Assembly: GCA_036782915.1 (NCBI GenBank)
Contig: DAIPYE010000025.1
Coordinates: forward strand, 1-23,825
Length of the DNA stretch: 23,825 bases
Direction of reading: 5' to 3'
From: JAEUSI01 sp036782915
GTDB taxonomy: Bacteria > Bacteroidota > Ignavibacteria > Tepidaquicellales > Tepidaquicellaceae
Made by a program: the position numbers and the translations under genes. This document shows positions 7,930 to 15,066 of this stretch, in pieces (positions within the stretch are counted from its first letter, which is position 1; each line of letters begins with the position of its first letter). The notes under the pieces are model-generated. The model was not told the origin of the DNA, did no database searches, and saw only the letters and a list, made by a program, of their open reading frames with translations.

Positions 7930-8205
7930 GTTCTGATAATTGAAATGTTTATACTTAAGGTGGTAATTTTCATTTTAAGTCTTATATACTACATGCAAAA
8001 TTAATCAGAATGTGCTGTAATAAGTATGATATATATCAGTTTTACTTTACTTTAAAATACTGATATAAATGGAAAGGGATCTGTTTCTGAAAACAGAAAT
8101 AATTTATAAATATGGTTTATAGAAGGGCATCGTTTGCATTATAAGTTCCATTGTTCATTTTAAAATTTATTAACTGAAAACATAATTATAAAAATTAAAA
8201 TGAAT

Positions 8206-9156
8206 TTAAAGTCCGAGTTTATCCATCTCATCTTTTTCATATTCACCGTCTTCCGCCGGATATCTTAAAACACTTTCAAATTTACCTGATTGTTTTGCCA
8301 GTGCCCAGATCAGACTTTCACCTGCAGGGATATTGTCAGGAAATGAATTATAAATATCATCTGAATAAGCTTCTTCTGCGTTCATGATTTCCCAGCCATT
8401 GTCTTTAAAAAACTGAATAAGATCATCTAAAAACAATGCTGCTGCCAGGTTATGATGAAGTAATATAACATGACTGATCTTTCTTCCGGTTAGCTGGTAA
8501 GCAAGCGAATCATAAAACAATGCTCTGCTGTATAAGTGTTTAATATAAAAATCCCTGAAAGCTGAAACATCCGCTGAAGTATCTGACTGTAGTCTTTTCA
8601 ATAATCTGCCGTTTACATACCAGTCTGAAGCGTCTATAGTTACATGACCGTTCCTGTAACCATTTGCATCCATGAAACTCCGGAATCCTTCAATTTTTTC
8701 TTTTGTATTGCCTTCTTTTAAATATGGAAATCTAAAATATTTATAATAATTGGAATAAATATTTATGATAGAATCATTTTTTATCAATTCCGATTCAAAA
8801 TCCTCCAATGTGATTTTTTTACTGTTGAAATTTGAATGTGAATAAGTGTGATTTGCAATTTTGTGTCCGACATCATTCCAGGAAGATAAAATATATTTAC
8901 CTCTTTCGGATTCCTTATTTTTCCCCATGGAAAATAAAATTGAACTCAGTTCAAACTTCTGAAGATTATCAAGAAGCATCTGATTCCATTCTTCAAGTTT
9001 ATATCCCGGCATATCATCGACAGAGCCGTCATCAAATGTAAATGAAATCTTCGGCTTATCAGTATTTAAACTCTGAGCATTTACGTGACATTTATTAAGA
9101 TTGCAAAATAATTCAATTAGAATTATCAGGATGAATATGATGGGATTTATTTTCAA
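8206..9156 (-). CDS. Secreted polysaccharide deacetylase (NodB homology, CE4-like)
   Basis: The 316-residue protein starts with a Sec-type signal (hydrophobic residues 4-18, probable cleavage after VNA, about residue 27). NodB motifs appear in order: TFDDGS with Asp42 and Asp43, the zinc pair His103 and His107 in NHTYSH, RFPYLKEG (motif 3), DASDW (motif 4) and HVILLHHN (motif 5). This supports a metal-dependent N- or O-deacetylase acting on a sugar polymer in the periplasm or outside. The peptide after motif 5 (about 60 residues) ends in an acidic tail. It is the last gene of a probable four-gene minus-strand operon, 12 bp after the GNAT gene. Confidence 0.9.
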   Translation of the reverse strand: MKINPIIFILIILIELFCNLNKCHVNAQSLNTDKPKISFTFDDGSVDDMPGYKLEEWNQMLLDNLQKFELSSILFSMGKNKESERGKYILSSWNDVGHKIANHTYSHSNFNSKKITLEDFESELIKNDSIINIYSNYYKYFRFPYLKEGNTKEKIEGFRSFMDANGYRNGHVTIDASDWYVNGRLLKRLQSDTSADVSAFRDFYIKHLYSRALFYDSLAYQLTGRKISHVILLHHNLAAALFLDDLIQFFKDNGWEIMNAEEAYSDDIYNSFPDNIPAGESLIWALAKQSGKFESVLRYPAEDGEYEKDEMDKLGL

Positions 9157-9168
9157 TGCTTAATTATG

Positions 9169-9699
9169 TTATAATTTTTTATGCATGACCTTGTTATCAT
9201 GGCTGCTGAATTCCATTTGAAAATCAAAATTTCCTATCCATTTAAAACCCTGTCTTTCATAAAATGAAACCGCTCTTTCATTAGTTGACAGAACAGACAG
9301 CCAAATCTCATTTACTTCTTTAGTGATAATTATTTCTTCAACTTTTTTCAATAAATTGTATCCGATACCTTTCCCGCAAAATCTTTCCAGCACATAAAGT
9401 TTATTCAGCTCCGGCGCAATTATATTATCAACCGGACATATTTTATTGAACTCCATTTCTGCAACTCCGACTATATTATCTTTATAAGTTGCAATAATAA
9501 TATTTTCAGAATTATCCATTATTAATTTCTCTGTATTTTTAACTGAAAATTCTTTGAAGATAAAATTCGCCGATTCTGAATTCACACCTTCTGTTCCGTA
9601 TGTGTCTATAAATACATGACCTAATAAAACAGATAATTGTAACGCGTCGGAAATTTCAGCTTCCCTGTATATAATCCGTTCTTCAATTTTAATTTCCAT
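9169..9699 (-). CDS. GNAT family N-acetyltransferase
   Basis: The 176-residue GNAT has the acetyl-CoA loop R106-FCGKGIG (motif A), beta-strand KLYVLERF before it, and the motif B segment STNERAVSFYERQGF typical of the family. The acceptor substrate cannot be predicted; proteins, amino sugars and small amines are all possible. It sits between a nucleotidyltransferase (43-bp gap) and a polysaccharide deacetylase (12-bp gap), so a small-molecule or cell-surface sugar role is possible but is only inference. No signal peptide. Confidence 0.9.
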   Translation of the reverse strand: MEIKIEERIIYREAEISDALQLSVLLGHVFIDTYGTEGVNSESANFIFKEFSVKNTEKLIMDNSENIIIATYKDNIVGVAEMEFNKICPVDNIIAPELNKLYVLERFCGKGIGYNLLKKVEEIIITKEVNEIWLSVLSTNERAVSFYERQGFKWIGNFDFQMEFSSHDNKVMHKKL

Positions 9700-9742
9700 T
9701 AATAAAATTAATGATTATGTATTCTGATTATTTTATTATTGC

Positions 9743-10492
9743 TTAACTGCTGTAAGAACTGTCTATTTCTCTTTTATAAAGTTCGACTGCTATTTTTTGT
9801 TTTAACTTAAGGTCATCCAGTCCTTTAATTTCCATAAGTGTTTCAATTTCCTTTACAATGTTTCCGGGAAATTCATCATACAAATATCTTAATTCAAAAT
9901 TATAATGCATCGGATTAAATTTGATCCTTAACAATCTTATTAATGGTTTTAATGTCAGGTCAAAATAATAAGCCAGCGCATCGATATAATGCCCTCTCAT
10001 AATTTCCTTTTCTGTCTGATACTGAAAAAATTCAAATACAGCTTTAGATCTTTTCCCGAATGTTTTGATTTTATCCTGATATTCATTCAAATTAAATTTC
10101 TGTTTCTTTATGTAATCGTATTTGTCATAATGAATAACTAGATCCCCATGGATCTGAAGTTCGAGTTCTTTTGCAGGGTTAGATCTTTCAACAATAAAAA
10201 GATCAATTACCCAGAACTTAGAAATATTATTCAGTTTGTAAAATTTATGGTAAAAATCTTTTTTTTCTGAAACTGTATAGACAGATTCTATTCCGGTAAG
10301 TTCAGTAAGGAAATTTTCAAAATTCTTAACGGTTCCTTCGGCTGATCCATCTTCAGTATCAGCCATCAGATCAATGTCTGAAAGTTCATCATATCTGTTA
10401 AATGCTTTTGCGCCGCCTTCAGCGAGAATATTTATCTGAGGGTATGAAAGCAGTTCCTTTATTATTTTTGAAAGTATTTCTTCTCTGTGCAT
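9743..10492 (-). CDS. Nucleotidyltransferase (Pol-beta fold, aminoglycoside adenylyltransferase-like)
   Basis: The 249-residue protein has the minimal Pol-beta nucleotidyltransferase signature: GG at 26-27, then SDIDL with Asp39 and Asp41, and the third metal Asp97 in FWVIDLF. The C-terminal half is helical (about 130-249), ending in a LKPLIRLLRIKFNPMHYNFELRYL segment like that of ANT-type drug/nucleotide transferases. It is likely to move a nucleotide onto a small molecule or protein; the substrate is unknown, and an antibiotic-resistance role should not be assumed. The HExxH gene is 26 bp upstream and the GNAT gene 43 bp downstream, consistent with one operon. Confidence 0.8.
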   Translation of the reverse strand: MHREEILSKIIKELLSYPQINILAEGGAKAFNRYDELSDIDLMADTEDGSAEGTVKNFENFLTELTGIESVYTVSEKKDFYHKFYKLNNISKFWVIDLFIVERSNPAKELELQIHGDLVIHYDKYDYIKKQKFNLNEYQDKIKTFGKRSKAVFEFFQYQTEKEIMRGHYIDALAYYFDLTLKPLIRLLRIKFNPMHYNFELRYLYDEFPGNIVKEIETLMEIKGLDDLKLKQKIAVELYKREIDSSYSS

Positions 10493-10518
10493 TTTAAAAT
10501 TATTTTTTTAAATGTGGT

Positions 10519-11526
10519 TTAATTTTTTATAAATTTTTCTACACCGTCTCCAATCTTTTTAAGTGCTATTGTATTTTCCTGTAAAATCTGATAAGCTGAT
10601 TCATTGATCTTGTCAATACTTACTTCTTTCCATTTATTAATATCAATTTCATTTGCAGAGCCAAAAAGTTTTTCAGATAAATCCCGGATAACACAATAAT
10701 TTGCAACCGAATGTCCATTATCACTGTCGTAATTAGAGTTAGATATAAAAAATGCAATTACATTGTAGAGATTATTTTTAAGTAAACTCAGTTCGGTAAG
10801 TTTTGCTCTGTATTCCAGGTCTGTACTTTTTAATTTTGGGAATAATTTATAATCTGCAAAGTGTCTGCTCTCATGGGCAAGATAACTTATTTTAAAATTT
10901 TCACTTTCCGTATCATAGGCTTTTTTTACGCAGAAAAGAGATTCCTTAGTTGCCCAGCCACCCGGATACAATTTACCGAGGGTTGCATATTCTTCCCAGC
11001 CTAAAGTAATAAAATCATCCATGAAAACTACTTTAACATTTGTTTCTTCTTCATGCATTTTAAAGGAATAATTTTTTTCTTCTTCTGTCTTCCAGACAAG
11101 AAGATCAAAATATTTCCCAGTCTTTCCGAATCCGGTTGTATAAAAACCAAGTGAAGTAATATAATCTTTCAGATAAATATCCAATTTTTCTTTATCCGGC
11201 TCGATATGTTCAGCAGGCGGAAAATTTATTTTCAAAAAATCCGAAACATCATTCATTAATGACTGTTCATAATTCCCAGAAATGTCAAGAACAGATTCTC
11301 TCCAGTATCTGACATATAATTTCAATAGATCAGAAAGAGGCGGTGTCTCATTATTTCTGTAATTGCTGCTGTCTGTGGAAAACTTAAACCGGTTTTCAAA
11401 TTCTGTTTTGAACGTCAATTCTTTTTCTGATAATGAAACGTGATCGTAACTTTCCAGCAGATCAAGTGCCGGCCGGATATTTCCGTCAATACAGTATGCA
11501 AAGAACTTTTGAAATTCAAATTTCAA
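10519..11526 (-). CDS. Uncharacterised HExxH (zincin-like) protein
   Basis: I do not recognise a named family for this 335-residue protein. It contains HESRH at residues 218-222, a zinc-binding HExxH motif in a predicted helix, with Glu238 or Glu245 in LEYRAKLTEL as candidate third ligands. This is the gluzincin metallopeptidase arrangement. Preceding segments include WEEYATLGKLYPGGWATKES and KISYLAHE. There is no signal peptide or membrane segment, so it appears cytoplasmic. The first 130 residues are helical and acidic. It leads the probable operon HExxH-nucleotidyltransferase-GNAT-deacetylase. Peptidase activity is inferred only from the motif. Confidence 0.72.
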   Translation of the reverse strand: MKFEFQKFFAYCIDGNIRPALDLLESYDHVSLSEKELTFKTEFENRFKFSTDSSNYRNNETPPLSDLLKLYVRYWRESVLDISGNYEQSLMNDVSDFLKINFPPAEHIEPDKEKLDIYLKDYITSLGFYTTGFGKTGKYFDLLVWKTEEEKNYSFKMHEEETNVKVVFMDDFITLGWEEYATLGKLYPGGWATKESLFCVKKAYDTESENFKISYLAHESRHFADYKLFPKLKSTDLEYRAKLTELSLLKNNLYNVIAFFISNSNYDSDNGHSVANYCVIRDLSEKLFGSANEIDINKWKEVSIDKINESAYQILQENTIALKKIGDGVEKFIKN

Positions 11527-11720
11527 ATTCAGTTAATTAATTTTATAAGTTTAATTGAAGGATAATTTAATATTATGAAGATTATCTTACAAGTAATTTA
11601 AAGGTGTGAAAAACTGGTAACGAAGTATATATTTTCTTACCTATTATGACAGAGGGAAGTACTGATATTTTTTACTCAGAGTTCAGGTAAAGCAAATTTT
11701 TTTTTATTCAGACTTTTGAA

Positions 11721-12020
11721 CTATATTCTGACTGAAAGCTGCAAATGACCATCAAGACCATTAACGACAATTTTCCTCAGTGATGAGATCCTGACTCCTT
11801 TTGCATTGTTTTCAATTTTAGAGATACAGGCTCTGCTTGTTCCACATTTTTCGGCAAGCTGTTTTTGAGTAAGTCCTTTGTTAACTCTGGCATTATGAAT
11901 TAACAATCCGAGTTTATATTCTGCGTAACTGACTTCAGGTTTACTATTCCTACGATCTGTTTTTCTAACGGAGTGTTTCTTTTTCAAAAATTCTGGTGAT
12001 GTATTCATCTTCTTGTTCAT
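11721..12020 (-). CDS. XRE/HigA-like helix-turn-helix protein
   Basis: The 99-residue protein has an HTH_3 domain at about residues 38-90: GLLIHNARVNKGLTQKQLAEKCGTSRACISKIEN is the standard five-helix core. The lysine-rich N-terminus (1-30) looks disordered. Short XRE proteins with this layout are usually HigA-type antitoxins, but no HigB/RelE-like toxin gene is adjacent: the next upstream gene is a cupin and the 193 bp downstream hold no ORF of useful size. It could be an orphan antitoxin or a stand-alone repressor. A weak GAAGGGA lies before the ATG. A TATTTTTG -7-like element is at 12062-12069 on the same strand. Confidence 0.85.
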   Translation of the reverse strand: MNKKMNTSPEFLKKKHSVRKTDRRNSKPEVSYAEYKLGLLIHNARVNKGLTQKQLAEKCGTSRACISKIENNAKGVRISSLRKIVVNGLDGHLQLSVRI

Positions 12021-12118
12021 TTTTAATATTCCCTTCAGTGATTTTGATTCCTGATTCTTTACAAAAATAGATCAAGTTATCTGAAAGTGTAATTCAAAAT
12101 TTTCTGACCAAAGATTAA

Positions 12119-12469
12119 CTAATTGCTTTTTATCATAACCAGAATCATTTTAAATGCAGTCACTGATTTTACTTCATGCGGCTTATTCGCCGGCAGAATT
12201 ATCAATTCGCCTTTGCTGAGTATTTGTTCAATTCCCATTACAGTGAATTTTGCTTCACCATCAACAATACTGACAAGAGCATCAAAAGGCGCAGTGTGTT
12301 CGCTCAGACCCTGACCTTTGTCAAATGCAAACAGCGTAACAGTACCTGATTTTTTGCTGATAATTGTTTTACTAACTACTGAATCTTTCTGATAATCAAT
12401 TACGCTGTCAGGATTTAACTTCTGAACAAGAATCTTTTCTTCATCTTTTTTTAGATTTTCATCTGTCAT
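12119..12469 (-). CDS. Small cupin domain protein
   Basis: The 116-residue, single-cupin protein has motif 1 SEHTAPFDALVSIVDGEA and motif 2 PANKPHEVK. Only His58 and His98 of the classical metal ligands (His-x-His...Glu and His) remain; the second His and the Glu are replaced by Ala60 and, approximately, Ala64. The family (cupin_2) binds metals or small ligands, so this one may bind a ligand without metal or use Asp63. It is on the minus strand 98 bp upstream of the XRE gene. No signal peptide. Its function is unknown. Confidence 0.85.
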   Translation of the reverse strand: MTDENLKKDEEKILVQKLNPDSVIDYQKDSVVSKTIISKKSGTVTLFAFDKGQGLSEHTAPFDALVSIVDGEAKFTVMGIEQILSKGELIILPANKPHEVKSVTAFKMILVMIKSN

Positions 12470-12916
12470 AATTATTTATTTAATTTTTACTCATTATTTA
12501 AAGAAAATATGTACAAGCTATATTAAAATTACTATTAAGAAAGTGGAATTATTGTTCTTATAATTATTTTGTAGTAAATAGTTCTAGCATATTAAATGTT
12601 AAATTTGAATATAGATTTGGATTTGAAATTCATCGCATAAATCAACAGGGCTTCACCTGTGTTAACATATCCCCCACTTCGTGCTTTAAAAAATATAGCG
12701 GCTGATGCATTTTCATGGATTTGACAGTTTTTTTAAAAGAAAAATTATCCGGATTTTAAAGCTAACAAACTTTTGAAATTTATTGAAGATTACATAACTA
12801 ATTTATTTTCCTTCCGTATGAAAATTAAATAACATCCTGAAATATTTAACCTATTTAAAAACCGTAATACAGAATTTTTTTTAAACATTAATTTTTAAAA
12901 ATCCAAAGGAGAAAAA
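12470..12916. other. Intergenic region (447 bp), no gene found
   Basis: This AT-rich gap lies between the divergent cupin and secreted-protein genes and must hold both promoters. I found no ORF with support, no tRNA-like fold and no GC-rich hairpin beyond a 5-bp pair ACAGG...CCTGT (12645-12660). The strong RBS for the next gene is at its right end (12905-12911). Confidence 0.5.
12905..12911 (+). promoter_or_regulatory. Strong Shine-Dalgarno (AAAGGAG) of the secreted protein gene
   Basis: AAAGGAG lies 5 bases before the ATG at 12917. Most genes in this window have no such site, so it marks a well-translated message. Confidence 0.7.
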
Positions 12917-13348
12917 ATGAAAAACAAATCAAAATTGCAGCTTGTATTTACTTTACTTGTAATGCTGTTTTTTACAGCAGGGAGCTTTGCTAAAAACATC
13001 CCGGTAATAGCAAGTCCGGATTATTCCGGAACATGGGACTTTTATTTCTATGACACTTCAGATAAAGTTGTAGGAGCAAAAACGCTTTTAGTAAAAGATG
13101 ATGGTACGATTTCTGCAATTACAAATGTGTACATTGATAACTTTGTCTATGACACAAGAATTTCCGCAATTGTTTCGGCTAACGGTAAAGTCAGTGAAGG
13201 CGAAATGATCTATCTTACCAAGCAGGAAAATGTCGGTTCATTTACCGGAAGTTTTTCAGATGCCGGAGGCAGCGGCACATGGAAAAATTATATGGGAAAG
13301 AGCGGCACGTGGAAGGCGACAAGATCAGATAAGAAAATCAAGGAATGA
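12917..13348 (+). CDS. Small secreted protein of unknown function
   Basis: The 143-residue protein has a clear Sec signal peptide (residues 1-25, ending SFA) and a mature part of about 118 residues rich in Ser, Gly, Thr and aromatic residues, predicted mostly beta-strand. DYSGTWDFYF at the start of the mature part and GSGTWKNYMGKSGTWKATRS near the end look like paired strands with GTW turns, as in small beta-barrels. I do not recognise the family. It has a strong Shine-Dalgarno and is followed by a good terminator, so it is a monocistronic, probably well expressed extracytoplasmic protein. The C-terminal tail is lysine-rich. Confidence 0.85.
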   Translation: MKNKSKLQLVFTLLVMLFFTAGSFAKNIPVIASPDYSGTWDFYFYDTSDKVVGAKTLLVKDDGTISAITNVYIDNFVYDTRISAIVSANGKVSEGEMIYLTKQENVGSFTGSFSDAGGSGTWKNYMGKSGTWKATRSDKKIKE

Positions 13349-13378
13349 TCAGAATCAGTTTGATAAAAAATATTTTGT

Positions 13379-13414
13379 AACCGGTGTAATGATTTATTTC
13401 GTTACTCCGGTTTT
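13379..13414 (+). terminator. Rho-independent terminator after the secreted protein gene
   Basis: AACCGG-T-GTAA (13379-13389) pairs with TTAC-T-CCGGTT (13402-13412): ten base pairs with one T/T mismatch, followed by TTTTCTTATA. It starts 30 bp after the stop codon of the plus-strand gene. Confidence 0.8.
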
Positions 13415-13540
13415 CTTATATTCCCAAGAGTACCCACTAATATCTTATCAATCACCATTAAAAATCTGTTTAAAATTTAAGAGTATTTCTTTTAATTCCA
13501 TCCGGCTTTTTATGGCTTTTAAAATGTATGCAATTAATTT

Positions 13541-14296
13541 TCAAAATCCATAAAACTTATAATTGATCTCTCTGTTAATTTTCTGAGCAACCATTCTGAA
13601 AATATTCAGTGAACTGAATTCATCATTTGCAAATTCACTTGCTAACAATTCATTCCTTTTAGTGGTTTTATTATTAATTATAAATAATTCCTTCATTAGC
13701 TCGTTTTCAGGAACAATTTCTAATATCTTCACATTTACCGAATCTGTATTCTCCCATAAATTATACCACCATTCAAGACTTTGCACAAAATTAAATTTAT
13801 TTTCATTTGAATTTTCCTTCTCAACATTTTTACTATAGTTACTGCAAAGATCTACAATTCCCATTTGTCCGCCCGGTTTCAGGAATTTTGAAATGTAATT
13901 TGAATAGCTGAAATCTGTTCTGAAATTCATATATGAATCGACACTTAAAATTAAATCAAAATATTCGACAGGGAATGGAAGTTGTCTTTCATTCACTCGC
14001 ATTGGAAAAACAGAATCCTCACAGCCCATTTCTTTGATCCTTTTAAAGTTGGAAGATGCACTGATCTTTGAATTAATTGTCCAGACTTTAACATCAAATT
14101 CCTTTGCCAGATAAATTGCGCTTACCGCTTTTTCACTTCCGATATCCAGAACTTTCATACCCGGTTTTAAATCAATAATTTCGATTAAACTTTCAAGGTT
14201 ATGAAGCTCATTTTCTCTCAAGAAATTTTTTTTTATCCAGTTTTTGCAGTATTTTGCGCTCAGAGGTTTAAATTTAGATAAAAGTTCTTTGGCCAT
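13541..14296 (-). CDS. SAM-dependent methyltransferase-like protein with altered motif I
   Basis: The 251-residue protein resembles class I methyltransferases of a ubiE/cyclopropane-synthase-like type: LKPGMKVLDIG then SAIYLAKEF at motif I, FDLILSVDSY at motif IV and FLKPGGQMGIVDL at motif V. The SAM loop that is normally DxGCGKA reads DIGSEKA (Asp51, Gly53, Ser54, Glu55), and the acidic residue at the end of strand 2 is replaced (WTINSK). The C-terminal third has lost recognisable family sequence. This may be a diverged or inactive paralogue. It lies on the minus strand 163 bp downstream of the 58-residue gene. There is no Shine-Dalgarno; Met at 14296 gives the usual KFKPLSAKYCKNW start. Confidence 0.8.
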   Translation of the reverse strand: MAKELLSKFKPLSAKYCKNWIKKNFLRENELHNLESLIEIIDLKPGMKVLDIGSEKAVSAIYLAKEFDVKVWTINSKISASSNFKRIKEMGCEDSVFPMRVNERQLPFPVEYFDLILSVDSYMNFRTDFSYSNYISKFLKPGGQMGIVDLCSNYSKNVEKENSNENKFNFVQSLEWWYNLWENTDSVNVKILEIVPENELMKELFIINNKTTKRNELLASEFANDEFSSLNIFRMVAQKINREINYKFYGF

Positions 14297-14459
14297 ATAT
14301 TTTAAGGTTTATATTTCATGTTAAGATTTTATTTAAACCGAAATTTATTTTGCAAATCCTGATATTTCGAAGATGCATACATTAAAGATTTATTGATCAG
14401 AAATCACGTGGCTACGATTATAGAAGTGATCAGATTTATTTATATTTTTCACTTAATTT

Positions 14460-14636
14460 TCAATTATTTTTTAATAAGATCTCTTTTAATTTAACCGGTT
14501 CTATTAAAAGAAATTCTTTTATTACCGGATCATCACTTTTATAAATAATTTTACGCTCCTTTTTAGATGGAACTCCCAAAATTAAGAATTCCGAATCGAT
14601 TTCTTCCAGAGTTTTAATATATCCATTTGCATCCAT
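14460..14636 (-). CDS. 58-residue small protein with near-perfect Shine-Dalgarno (unknown function)
   Basis: The ORF begins ATG GAT GCA AAT at 14636 and ends TGA at 14460-14462. The protein is charged (Lys and Glu rich), has no membrane segment or signal peptide, and has hydrophobic strands EFLILGV (17-23) and EFLLIEPV (41-48) around a basic SKKERK (25-30), suggesting a small alpha/beta or beta-hairpin fold. I do not recognise a family. The evidence that it is a gene is GGGAGGTGAT ending 5 bases before the ATG, the best ribosome binding site in the window, plus normal codon use. A TGACA/TGTCA dyad lies about 110-135 bp upstream. Confidence 0.75.
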   Translation of the reverse strand: MDANGYIKTLEEIDSEFLILGVPSKKERKIIYKSDDPVIKEFLLIEPVKLKEILLKNN

Positions 14637-14641
14637 TTTAT

Positions 14642-14651
14642 ATCACCTCCC
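14642..14651 (-). promoter_or_regulatory. Near-perfect Shine-Dalgarno of the 58-residue gene
   Basis: On the minus strand it reads GGGAGGTGAT, nine consecutive bases (GGAGGTGAT) complementary to the common 16S 3' end, with ATAAA before the ATG. It decides the start at 14636. Confidence 0.85.
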
Positions 14652-14746
14652 AATTTAAAATTTTATTTATAAAAATATTTTCACATACTGTGCCATGATT
14701 AATTATTGTTTACACTATAATAAATAATCTTTTTAATTATTTTCGC

Positions 14747-14774
14747 TGTCATTTTTGACATGAAATGTCAGACA
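14747..14774. promoter_or_regulatory. Shared intergenic dyad, copy A (TGACA-N5-TGTCA)
   Basis: TGACATGAAATGTCA at 14756-14770, flanked by TGTCA at 14747-14751 and GACA at 14771-14774. The 21 bases from 14754 match copy C from 23647 at 18 positions. It is about 110-135 bp upstream of the 58-residue gene. Confidence 0.45.
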
Positions 14775-14946
14775 ATTTTGAGAAAATGAACAGAAGCCAA
14801 AAGAGAAATTTTATAATAAGTGAACAGTATAGTTAAAAAGGTGAGTTATGTAAAAATTATCTTAATTCAGAAAAAGAATTGAATTGTAATGAAGGTAAGT
14901 TTAATCTAAGATTTTTGATCTTTCTCAGGAGAGTTTATTTCATCAA

Positions 14947-14976
14947 AAATCCGGCTTCGTTCTCGGAGGATTTGAT
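14947..14976 (-). terminator. Possible terminator of the sensor kinase gene
   Basis: On the minus strand AAATCC (14973-14968) pairs with GGATTT (14952-14947) and runs into further T residues before TGATG. The loop is about 15 bases and the stem only six pairs, so this is a tentative call, about 90 bp after the kinase stop. Confidence 0.35.
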
Positions 14977-15066
14977 TTCAAAAGATTGATTTTTCGAATA
15001 ATTAAGCAAAGGTGAAACGAATAATCTCATTATCACCAGATATCCGTATTTTTTCATAACAATATA

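Larger units (their letters stand above)
14637..15066. other. Intergenic region (430 bp)
   Basis: This gap separates the sensor kinase stop from the 58-residue gene. It holds the RBS of that gene, dyad copy A (14747-14774) and a hairpin that could end the kinase message (14947-14976). Candidate -10 TATTAT on the minus strand is at 14717-14722. No other gene is supported. Confidence 0.5.

Noticed and set aside
7996..8003. TAATTTTG on the minus strand as -7 element of the P-type ATPase
   Set aside because: Matches TAnnTTTG but no -33 TTTG at the right distance; such matches are frequent in AT-rich DNA.
8084..8099. TTTCTG-AAAA-CAGAAA hairpin
   Set aside because: Six A/T-rich pairs without a T-run on either strand in the right place; not near a gene end that needs it.
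13230..13553. Plus-strand frame of 107 codons overlapping the secreted protein gene
   Set aside because: It starts inside the secreted gene in another frame, runs through the terminator hairpin and resembles no protein.
14395..14440. TGATCA pairs and ATCAC/GTGAT after the 58-residue gene as a terminator
   Set aside because: Only five to six pairs, long loop, no good T-run on the minus strand.
14836..14853. AAAAGGTGAG then ATG TAA
   Set aside because: Looks like a Shine-Dalgarno but the start is directly followed by a stop; no ORF.
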